Part shown: piece after piece, positions 5,697 through 11,888 of the stretch | Layout of the letters: every line of letters begins with the position of its first letter | Numbering within the stretch: position 1 is the stretch's first letter | Source of the DNA: Atopobium sp. UBA2090 | GTDB taxonomy: Bacteria; Actinomycetota; Coriobacteriia; Coriobacteriales; Atopobiaceae | Length of the DNA stretch: 11,888 nt | Reading direction: 5' to 3' | Assembly: GCA_002331575.1 (NCBI GenBank) | Contig: DCZG01000033.1 | Location: 7,184 to 19,071 of the forward strand | Translations under genes and position numbers: made by a program | Notes under the pieces: model-generated | What the model was told of the DNA's origin: nothing | Databases searched by the model: none | The model's input: the letters and a program-made list of their open reading frames with translations, nothing else

Positions 5697-7088
5697 ATGA
5701 CAGCATTTCTTGACGGAGCGTACTTCGTCATCAATTACATCATCGACATGGGCGCATCGGTCATGCTCCCGATCATCATCGCGATTCTGTCCGTCTGCAT
5801 TGGTATCAAACCCGGCAAGGCCATCCGTTCCGGCCTCATGATCGGCGTCGGCTTCGTCGGAATGGGCCTCATCGTCGACATGATGAACGCCCAGATGGGC
5901 CCGGCGGCCCAGGCCATGGCCGAGCGCCTCGGAGTGAGCCTCTCGATCGTCGAAGTCGGCTGGCCGGGCATGTCAGGTGCCACGTGGGGCTCGATCGTGG
6001 CGACCATCGCCATACCGCTCTCCATTGCCATCAACCTCATCATGTTCGCGACGAAGACCACGAAGACCATCAACATCGACATCTGGAACGTCTGGCACAT
6101 GGCCTTCACCGGCGCCATCGCCTACGCCGTCACGGGCAACCTCTGGATCGGCCTCTTGGGTGTCTCCATCCACGCCATCATCGCGTTCAAGCTCGGCGAC
6201 CTCTGGGCCCCGCTCATGGCTGACTACTTCGAGCTTGACGGTCTCACGGTCCCGCACGGCACCTCCGCCTACATGGCGCCCGTCGCCTGCGCCGTCGACG
6301 CCCTCATCGAGAAGACCACTGGTCTCAACAAGGTCAACTTCTCCGTCGAGGGCCTGCAGGAGAAGATCGGCGTCCTCGGCGAGCCCGTCGTCATCGGCTT
6401 CGCCCTCGGAACCGTCATCGGCTTCCTCGCTGGCTACGATGCTCAGAGCGCTCTTCCCCTCGGCGTGAAGATGGCCGCGGTCATGGTCCTCATGCCCAAG
6501 ATCATCAAGTGCATCATGGACGGTCTCCTGCCCATCTCCGAGCGCGCCAAGGAAGTCATGCACAGCAAGTTCGGCGAGGATTCCGACTTCTACATCGGCC
6601 TCGATCCCGCGATTCTCCTCGGCGACTCCGAAGTCGTCACGGCCGGCATCCTCTTCATCCCCATCACCCTGCTCATCGCCATCATCATGCCGGGCAACCG
6701 CATTCTCCCGTTCGGCGACCTTGCCACCATCGGCTTCTTCATCGCCATCGCCGTCGCCGTCCATAAGGGCAACCTGTTCCGTACGCTGATCTCCGGCTCC
6801 TGCATCATGGCCATGACCATCTGGATCTGCAACCAGGCCGTCTCCTGGACCACCACGCTCGGTGTCTCCGTCGGTGCCATCCAGGCAGGTCAGACCCTCG
6901 CCGCCATGGACCAGGGTGGCTGCCCGATCACCTACATCTTCACCGAGCTCTTCACCCGCGACAACATCCCCGGCCTGATCGTCATCTCGGTCATCTACGG
7001 CGTGTGCATGGTCTTCGCAGTCGCCACCAGCAAGAAGCGCGCTGCAGAGCTGAAGGCCGCCAAGGCTGCCGAGGCCGCCGAGGAGTAG
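5697..7088 (+). CDS. gatC: PTS system galactitol-specific EIIC permease
   Basis: This 463-residue integral membrane permease has about ten hydrophobic segments and is close in length to Escherichia coli GatC (about 450). It transports the hexitol and presents it to GatB for phosphorylation. Signature stretches are VEVGWPGMSGATW (86-98), NIDIWNVWHMAFTGA (125-139), the VPHGTSAYM motif after FELDG, FGEDSDFYIGLDPAILLGDSEVV, PGNRILPFGDLATIGFF and AVHKGNLFRTLISG. These closely follow known GatC sequences, so galactitol is the best guess, though related IIC proteins take other polyols. The short C-terminal tail is rich in Ala, Lys and Glu. AAGGA (5684-5688) lies 8 bases before the start. Codons end almost wholly in C or G, suggesting high expression. 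Confidence 0.93.
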   Translation: MTAFLDGAYFVINYIIDMGASVMLPIIIAILSVCIGIKPGKAIRSGLMIGVGFVGMGLIVDMMNAQMGPAAQAMAERLGVSLSIVEVGWPGMSGATWGSIVATIAIPLSIAINLIMFATKTTKTINIDIWNVWHMAFTGAIAYAVTGNLWIGLLGVSIHAIIAFKLGDLWAPLMADYFELDGLTVPHGTSAYMAPVACAVDALIEKTTGLNKVNFSVEGLQEKIGVLGEPVVIGFALGTVIGFLAGYDAQSALPLGVKMAAVMVLMPKIIKCIMDGLLPISERAKEVMHSKFGEDSDFYIGLDPAILLGDSEVVTAGILFIPITLLIAIIMPGNRILPFGDLATIGFFIAIAVAVHKGNLFRTLISGSCIMAMTIWICNQAVSWTTTLGVSVGAIQAGQTLAAMDQGGCPITYIFTELFTRDNIPGLIVISVIYGVCMVFAVATSKKRAAELKAAKAAEAAEE

Positions 7089-7141
7089 TTCCTCAGCTCA
7101 CATCATCGGTCGCATAGACCAAAACCATTCATTCATAAGCA

Positions 7142-7186
7142 TTGAGCAGGGCTCCGAAAAGGTACCCCCGGCGGAGCCTTGCTCAA
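7142..7186. other. Strong stem-loop between gatC and gatD, no T-tract
   Basis: TTGAGCAGGGCTCCG (7142-7156) pairs with CGGAGCCTTGCTCAA (7172-7186), a 15-base-pair stem with one G-U pair and a 15-base loop containing GGTACC. Neither strand shows a T-run after the stem, so it is not a classical intrinsic terminator. It ends 8 bases before the gatD ribosome binding site (GAGGTG, 7195-7200). It may protect the 3' end of the gatABC message, mark a processing site, or lower expression of gatD relative to the permease. The remainder of the 118-base gap has only a small GGTC/GACC hairpin at 7108-7120. Confidence 0.6.
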
Positions 7187-7206
7187 AATCGTGAGAGGTG
7201 ATTAGC

Positions 7207-8256
7207 ATGAAGGCAGGAGTCGTCCACGCTCCGTTCGACATTCGCTACGAGGACATCGAGACCCCAGAGCCCAAGGCGGGAGAGGTTCTGGTCAAGGTCA
7301 AGTACACGGGCATCTGCGGTTCGGACATCCCCCGCGTGAACGGCAACGCGTGTCACTTCTATCCCAACGTGCTCGGTCACGAGTTCTCCGGCACGGTCGA
7401 GAGCGTCGGTGACGGGGTCGAGTCCGTCAAGCCGGGCGATCGCGTCGCGGGGGTGCCCCTGGTCCCCTGCATGGAGTGCGAGGACTGCCAGCGCGGCGAC
7501 TACTCCCTCTGCAAGCACTACAAGTTCATCGGTTCGAGCAGGTTCGGGTCGTTCGCCGAGTACGCCTGCGTTCCCGCCGCCAACGTCGTCAAGTTCGACG
7601 AGTCGGTCAGCTTCGAGAAGGGCGCATCCTTCGAGCCCGCGACCGTCGCTCTTCACGGTCTCGAGCGCACCGGCTACAAGGGAGGTCACACCGTCGCGAT
7701 TCTCGGCGGCGGCAACATCGGCCTTCTCACCATGCAGTGGGCGAACATCTTCGGCGCGAGCAAGGTCGTCGTCTTCGACATCGCCAAGGAGCGGCTCGAC
7801 CTCGCGATGAAGTATGGCGCCACGGCGACGGTCAACACCCTCGACGAGGACTTCATGGACCAGGCGCTCGCCCTGACGGACGGTCGCGGCTACGACTACG
7901 TCTACGAGACGGCAGGCAGCGTCATCACCATGAAGATGGCATTCTCGCTCGCGGCCAACAAGGCGGGCATCTGCTTCATCGGCACCCCCAAGAAGGAGCT
8001 CTCGTTCACCGTCAAGGAGTGGGAGAACCTCAACCGCAAGGAGTTCACGCTCACGGGGTCGTGGATGTCGTACAGTGCCCCCTTCCCCGGACATGAGTGG
8101 AGCCTGACGGCGCACTACTTCAGCACCGGTCAGCTTCAGTTCACCGACGACTTCGTCTTCAAGAAGATGCCCCTGAGCAAGATCGCCGACGCTTTCGAGA
8201 TGTACAAGACGCCCGGTGCGGTCAAGGGCAAGATCCTCGTTGACAGCGAGAGGTAG
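7207..8256 (+). CDS. gatD: Galactitol-1-phosphate 5-dehydrogenase (zinc-dependent MDR family)
   Basis: This 349-residue medium-chain alcohol dehydrogenase oxidises galactitol-1-phosphate to tagatose-6-phosphate with NAD+. Catalytic zinc ligands are Cys37 (GICGSDIPR), His58 (LGHEFSG) and Glu143 (FEPATVALH). The structural zinc site is Cys88, Cys91, Cys94 and Cys102. The Rossmann fold has GGGNIG (167-172), and Asp191 at the end of the second strand favours NAD+. The pairs PRVNGNACHFYPNVLGHEF and GSWMSYSAPFPGHEW match E. coli GatD closely, which separates it from sorbitol or threonine dehydrogenases. ATG 7207 has GAGGTG 6 bases upstream; the GTG at 7198 lies within that site. It is separated from gatC by the stem-loop and runs 10 bases ahead of the kinase gene. 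Confidence 0.88.
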   Translation: MKAGVVHAPFDIRYEDIETPEPKAGEVLVKVKYTGICGSDIPRVNGNACHFYPNVLGHEFSGTVESVGDGVESVKPGDRVAGVPLVPCMECEDCQRGDYSLCKHYKFIGSSRFGSFAEYACVPAANVVKFDESVSFEKGASFEPATVALHGLERTGYKGGHTVAILGGGNIGLLTMQWANIFGASKVVVFDIAKERLDLAMKYGATATVNTLDEDFMDQALALTDGRGYDYVYETAGSVITMKMAFSLAANKAGICFIGTPKKELSFTVKEWENLNRKEFTLTGSWMSYSAPFPGHEWSLTAHYFSTGQLQFTDDFVFKKMPLSKIADAFEMYKTPGAVKGKILVDSER

Positions 8257-8266
8257 GCGGACTGTG

Positions 8267-9199
8267 ATGATCACGACCGTCACCCTCAACGCCTCGGTCG
8301 ACAAGGCGTACTCGATTTCATCCACCCTCGAAGTCGGAACCGTCATGCGAGTGACCACCTGCTCGGACAGCGCCGGTGGCAAGGGCCTCAACGCGAGCCG
8401 AGCGATCAGGACCTGCGGAGAGGAGCTCGTCGCCACCGGCTTCGTGGGCGGCAACAACGGCAGACTCCTCTGCGAGCTCCTCGAGGCTGACGGCATCTCC
8501 CAGGAGTTCGTCCACGTCGCGAGCGAGACCCGCTGCTGCATCAACGTCCTCGAGCCGAGCGGTCGCTCGACCGAGTTCCTCGAGCCGGGACGCCCCGTCG
8601 GCGAGTCTGACGTCGAGCTCATGGTCGCCAAGGTGCGCGAGCTCGCCGAGAGGAGCAGCGTCGTGACCTTCTCGGGATCAGCCCCCGCAGGGGTGCCCTC
8701 CGAGTTCTACGCCGTCCTCATCGAGCAGGCGAAGGCGGCGGGTGCCCGCGTCATTCTCGACACTTCGGGCGACCTCCTCAGGCTCGGCATCGGCGCCCGG
8801 CCGACGATGATCAAGCCCAACAAGGACGAGATAGCCCAGCTGCTGGGCAGGACCGTCTCGTCGCCCGAGGAGGTCGTCGGTGCCGCGCAGGAGATGCACG
8901 AGTTGGGCATCGACCAGGTCGTCGTCTCACTCGGGGGAAAGGGCGCCCTCATGGCCTGTGATGACGGCGTATTCCAGGGCACGCCGCCAAGGATTGAGGT
9001 CGTGAACCCCGTTGGTTCCGGCGACACCATGGTCGGTGCGTTCGCCGTCGCCATGGCACGTGGTCTCGAGCCCGTCGAGCAGCTCCGCTATGCCATGGCG
9101 TGCGCTACGGCGAACTGCCTCACGCCCCTCACCGGGCGCTTCGAGAGGGACGTCGCCGAGAGTCTCGTCCAGCAGGTCAAGATTCAAAGGGTCGCATAG
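8267..9199 (+). CDS. PfkB-family hexose-phosphate kinase (LacC/FruK type), likely tagatose-6-phosphate kinase
   Basis: This 310-residue PfkB-family kinase matches the length of LacC and 1-phosphofructokinase. In this operon the expected job is to phosphorylate tagatose-6-P, made by GatD, to tagatose-1,6-bisphosphate. Visible motifs are TLNASVDKAY at the N-terminus, SAGGKGLNASRAI (35-47), TFSGSAPAGV (134-143), KPNKDE (183-188) and the PfkB signature NPVGSGDTMVGAF (247-259) with the catalytic base Asp253. Fructose-1-phosphate kinases share all of these, so sequence alone does not fix the substrate. ATG 8267 lies 6 bases after AGGCGG (8255-8260); GTG 8264 is an alternative. It follows gatD by 10 bases and is surely co-transcribed. 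No aldolase follows within the window. Confidence 0.87.
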   Translation: MITTVTLNASVDKAYSISSTLEVGTVMRVTTCSDSAGGKGLNASRAIRTCGEELVATGFVGGNNGRLLCELLEADGISQEFVHVASETRCCINVLEPSGRSTEFLEPGRPVGESDVELMVAKVRELAERSSVVTFSGSAPAGVPSEFYAVLIEQAKAAGARVILDTSGDLLRLGIGARPTMIKPNKDEIAQLLGRTVSSPEEVVGAAQEMHELGIDQVVVSLGGKGALMACDDGVFQGTPPRIEVVNPVGSGDTMVGAFAVAMARGLEPVEQLRYAMACATANCLTPLTGRFERDVAESLVQQVKIQRVA

Positions 9200-9216
9200 G
9201 CCGCACGCTCGGACGT

Positions 9217-9262
9217 CGGCGGAAGCCGCCGTACTGGGGGAGAGGGCAGTCCGACTGTCCTT
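9217..9262 (+). other. Two consecutive hairpins in the kinase-adhE gap
   Basis: CGGCGG (9217-9222) pairs with CCGCCG (9226-9231) across AAG. GGGCAGT (9244-9250) pairs with ACTGTCC (9254-9260) across CCG, with one G-U pair, extendable by one or two pairs. The second is followed by only two Ts. They may attenuate transcription from the gat operon into adhE or stabilise message ends. No convincing promoter is visible in the 127-base gap. Confidence 0.4.
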
Positions 9263-9326
9263 CGAGGGCACGTGTCGAACACCATCCGCGAGACCGCAGG
9301 GTCTTGCTACGAGGAGGTTATCAGTA

Positions 9327-11888
9327 ATGCCAAAGACGGCTACGAAGGAGACGAGCGGGCAGGACATCGCCACGATCGTCCACGGCGTCGACGAGCTGCA
9401 GGACAAGATCGCGAGCATGCGTGCCGCGCAGGCAGAGTTCGCGACCTTCTCCCAGGAGCAGGTGGACAAGATCTTCTACGAGGCGGCGCTGGCCGCCAAC
9501 AAGCAACGCATCCCCCTGGCGAAGATGGCGGTCGAGGAGACCGGCATGGGCGTCATGGAGGACAAGGTCATTAAGAACCACTACGCCTCCGAGTACATCT
9601 ACAACAAGTACAAGAACATGAAGACCTGTGACGTCATCGACGAGGACAAGGCCTTCGGCGTCAAGTACCTGGCGGAGCCCATCGGTGTGGTCGCCGCCGT
9701 CATCCCGACGACCAACCCCACGTCGACGGCCATCTTCAAATGCCTGATCTGCCTCAAGACGAGGAATGCCATCCTCATAAGCCCGCACCCGCGCGCCCGC
9801 GCCTGCACCATCGAAGCTGCGCGCATCGTGCTCGAGGCCGCCGTGGCGGCTGGTGCTCCCAAGGGCATCATCGGCTGGTTCGAGGAGCCGAGCGTCGAGG
9901 GCTCCAATGAGCTCATGCGCTCCGCCGACATCATCCTGGCCACGGGCGGTCCTGGTATGGTCCGCGCCGCATACTCCTCCGGAAAGCCCGCGATCGGCGT
10001 CGGACCGGGCAACACTCCCGCCATCATCGACGACACGGCCGACGTCCGTCTCGCCGTCAACTCGATCATCCACTCCAAGACCTTCGACAACGGTATGATC
10101 TGCGCCTCCGAGCAGTCCGTCACCGTGCTCGACAAGGTCTATGACGAGGCCAGAGACGAGTTCGAGCGTCGCGGCTGCTACTTCCTCAAGGGCGAGGAGC
10201 TCGACAAAGTACGCAAGACCATCATCATCAACGGCGGCGTAAACGCGAAGATCGTGGGCCAGAGGGCGGTCACCATCGCCAAGATGGCCGGCGTCGAGGT
10301 TCCCGAGAAGACCAAGGTCCTCATCGGTGAGGTCGAGGACGTCGACCCTTCCGAGGAGTTCGCCCACGAGAAGCTCTCACCAGTGCTGGCGATGTATCGT
10401 GCCGCCAACTGGGAGGATGCCCTCGCGAAGGCGGAGCGTCTCGTCGCCGACGGCGGATACGGCCACACGAGCTCGCTCTACATCGACACCAACGAGACCG
10501 AGAAGCTGGCCGAGCACGCCAACCGCATGAAGACGTGCCGCATCCTCATCAACACCCCCTCCTCCCAGGGCGGCATCGGCGACCTCTACAACTTCAAGCT
10601 CACCCCGTCGCTCACCCTGGGCTGCGGCTCCTGGGGCGGCAACTCCGTCTCGGAGAACGTCGGTCCCAAGCACCTGCTCAACATCAAGACGGTCGCAGAG
10701 AGGCGAGAGAACATGCTGTGGTTCCGTACCCCCGACAAGGTCTACTTCAAGCGTGGCTGCATGCCCGTCGCCCTCGACGAGCTGGGCACGATAATGCACA
10801 AGAGGCGCGCCTTCATCGTCACCGACCAGTTCCTCTACAAGTCGGGCTTCTCGCAGTCCATCGAGCATAAGCTCGACGAGATGGGCATCGTTCACTCCTG
10901 CTTCTGGGACGTCGCTCCCGACCCCACGCTTCAGTGCGCTCAGCGGGGCCTCGAGCAGATGAAGGCCTTCGAGCCCGATGTTATCATCGCGCTTGGCGGT
11001 GGCTCCGCGATGGACTGCGGCAAGATCATGTGGGTCATGTACGAGCATCCCGAGCAGCGATTCGAGGACATGTCCATGGACTTCATGGACATCCGCAAGC
11101 GCGTCGTGACCTTCAAGGAGATGGGCGAGAAGGCCTACTTCGTGGCCATCCCCACCTCCTCGGGCACCGGCTCCGAGGTCACGCCGTTCGCCATCATCAC
11201 CGACGAGACCACTGGTACCAAGTGGCCCATCACCGACTACGAGCTCATGCCCAACATGGCCATCGTCGACGTCGACAACATGATGACGCAGCCCAAGGGT
11301 CTCACCTCGGCCTCTGGCGTCGACGTCCTCACGCATGCCCTCGAGGCCTATGTCTCGATCATGGCCTCTGACTTCTCCGACTCGGTCGCCCTGCGTGCAA
11401 TGAAGCTCGTCTTCGAGTACCTGCCCCGCGCCTATGACAAGGGCGCGGCAGATCCCGAGGCCCGCGAGCGCATGGCCGACGCCTCCTGCCTCGCCGGCAT
11501 GGCCTTCGCCAACGCCTTTCTCGGCGTGAACCACTCCATGGCCCACAAGCTCGGCGCCTACCACCACATCCCGCATGGTCTGGCAAACGCCGTCATCCTC
11601 ACCCGCGTCATGCGCTACAACGCGGCCGAGCGCCCCACCAAGATGGGCACGTTCTCCCAGTACGGCTACCCCCATGCGAAGGCGCGCTACGCCGAGGCGG
11701 CGCGCTTCTGCGGCGTCACCGGCGCCAACGACGACGAGGTCTTCGAGAAGTTCCTTGAGAAGATCGACGACCTCTGCGCTCATGTGGGCGTGCACAAGAC
11801 CGTCGCCGAATACGGCGTCGCCGAGAAGGACTTCCTCGACACCCTCGACGACATGTGCCTGAATGCCTTCAACGACCAGTGCACCGGC
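9327..11888 (+). CDS. adhE: Bifunctional acetaldehyde-CoA/alcohol dehydrogenase AdhE (3' end beyond window)
   Basis: 854 codons are open to the window edge; compared with E. coli AdhE about 35-50 residues are missing at the C-terminus. The enzyme reduces acetyl-CoA to acetaldehyde and then ethanol, reoxidising two NADH. The N-terminal aldehyde dehydrogenase domain (about 15-455) has the catalytic Cys259 in GMICASEQS and the cofactor segment TGGPGMVRAAYSSGKP. The C-terminal iron-dependent alcohol dehydrogenase domain (about 465 onward) has GGGSAMD (557-563) and iron ligands Asp666, His670, His736 and His750, each exactly 13 positions beyond its E. coli equivalent. The segment GGGSAMDCGK differs from the usual GGGSPMDxxK. 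AGGAGGT (9312-9318) lies 9 bases before ATG. It follows the gat genes on the same strand after two hairpins, so it may be partly independent. Confidence 0.96.
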   Translation, partial: MPKTATKETSGQDIATIVHGVDELQDKIASMRAAQAEFATFSQEQVDKIFYEAALAANKQRIPLAKMAVEETGMGVMEDKVIKNHYASEYIYNKYKNMKTCDVIDEDKAFGVKYLAEPIGVVAAVIPTTNPTSTAIFKCLICLKTRNAILISPHPRARACTIEAARIVLEAAVAAGAPKGIIGWFEEPSVEGSNELMRSADIILATGGPGMVRAAYSSGKPAIGVGPGNTPAIIDDTADVRLAVNSIIHSKTFDNGMICASEQSVTVLDKVYDEARDEFERRGCYFLKGEELDKVRKTIIINGGVNAKIVGQRAVTIAKMAGVEVPEKTKVLIGEVEDVDPSEEFAHEKLSPVLAMYRAANWEDALAKAERLVADGGYGHTSSLYIDTNETEKLAEHANRMKTCRILINTPSSQGGIGDLYNFKLTPSLTLGCGSWGGNSVSENVGPKHLLNIKTVAERRENMLWFRTPDKVYFKRGCMPVALDELGTIMHKRRAFIVTDQFLYKSGFSQSIEHKLDEMGIVHSCFWDVAPDPTLQCAQRGLEQMKAFEPDVIIALGGGSAMDCGKIMWVMYEHPEQRFEDMSMDFMDIRKRVVTFKEMGEKAYFVAIPTSSGTGSEVTPFAIITDETTGTKWPITDYELMPNMAIVDVDNMMTQPKGLTSASGVDVLTHALEAYVSIMASDFSDSVALRAMKLVFEYLPRAYDKGAADPEARERMADASCLAGMAFANAFLGVNHSMAHKLGAYHHIPHGLANAVILTRVMRYNAAERPTKMGTFSQYGYPHAKARYAEAARFCGVTGANDDEVFEKFLEKIDDLCAHVGVHKTVAEYGVAEKDFLDTLDDMCLNAFNDQCTG

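Noticed and set aside
7142..7186. A ribonucleic antiterminator target for the PRD regulator
   Set aside because: The regulator has N-terminal helix-turn-helix DNA-binding domains instead of the RNA-binding CAT domain of BglG/SacY, and the hairpin has no T-tract.
7183..8631. A 482-codon open frame on the minus strand opposite gatD and the kinase gene
   Set aside because: It is a shadow of two clear plus-strand genes. It is rich in Asp, Glu, Arg and Val with low complexity, spans a real gene junction and resembles no family.
9268..9284. A Rex-type redox operator before adhE
   Set aside because: Only a short GTGT-CGA-ACAC symmetry is present; it does not match the TTGTGAA/TTCACAA arms known for Rex.
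10377..11795. A 472-codon open frame on the minus strand opposite adhE
   Set aside because: The high G+C third positions of adhE remove stop codons from the opposite frame. The translated product has no recognisable domain, whereas adhE is certain.

Overview
The window is roughly 60% G+C by eye, gene-dense, and its codons end strongly in C or G. Its content is that of a fermentative, sugar-importing anaerobe: a PTS permease, a PRD-domain regulator and a bifunctional aldehyde/alcohol dehydrogenase, AdhE. High G+C together with PRD regulators and AdhE points to an actinobacterium of the class Coriobacteriia (Olsenella/Collinsella-like). This is inference from style and gene content; no 16S or other marker gene is present.

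Left block (1-2427). A DeoR-family regulator is cut by the left edge and read leftward. A 166-base divergent control region separates it from a compact rightward operon of three genes. These are 3-hexulose-6-phosphate synthase (hxlA), 6-phospho-3-hexuloisomerase (hxlB) and a short class I mannose-6-phosphate isomerase (manA, overlapping the end of hxlB). Together they link mannose-6-P, fructose-6-P, D-arabino-3-hexulose-6-P and ribulose-5-P plus formaldehyde. In a sugar fermenter this could fix formaldehyde, or run backwards to make pentose phosphate from hexose phosphate. The control region holds 10-base tandem repeats directly upstream of a good promoter. A hairpin follows manA.

Right block (2514-11888). 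A 692-residue PRD regulator (two HTH domains, PRD1, PRD2, EIIB-like and EIIA-like domains) precedes a galactitol-type PTS operon: gatA (IIA), gatB (IIB) and gatC (IIC). It continues with a GatD-like galactitol-1-phosphate 5-dehydrogenase and a PfkB/LacC-type kinase. The inferred route is galactitol to galactitol-1-P (PTS), then tagatose-6-P (GatD), then tagatose-1,6-bisphosphate (kinase). The aldolase that should follow is not in the window. adhE lies next on the same strand and runs off the right edge, lacking only its last few dozen codons; it can reoxidise the extra NADH that a hexitol yields.

No tRNA, rRNA, CRISPR array, insertion sequence or phage gene is seen. All gene-free gaps are shorter than 300 bases. 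The most interesting points are the hxlA-hxlB-manA operon under a sugar-phosphate-type (DeoR) regulator, the loss of both PRD1 histidines in the regulator, several unrecognised operator-like repeats, and a strong hairpin without a T-tract between gatC and gatD.
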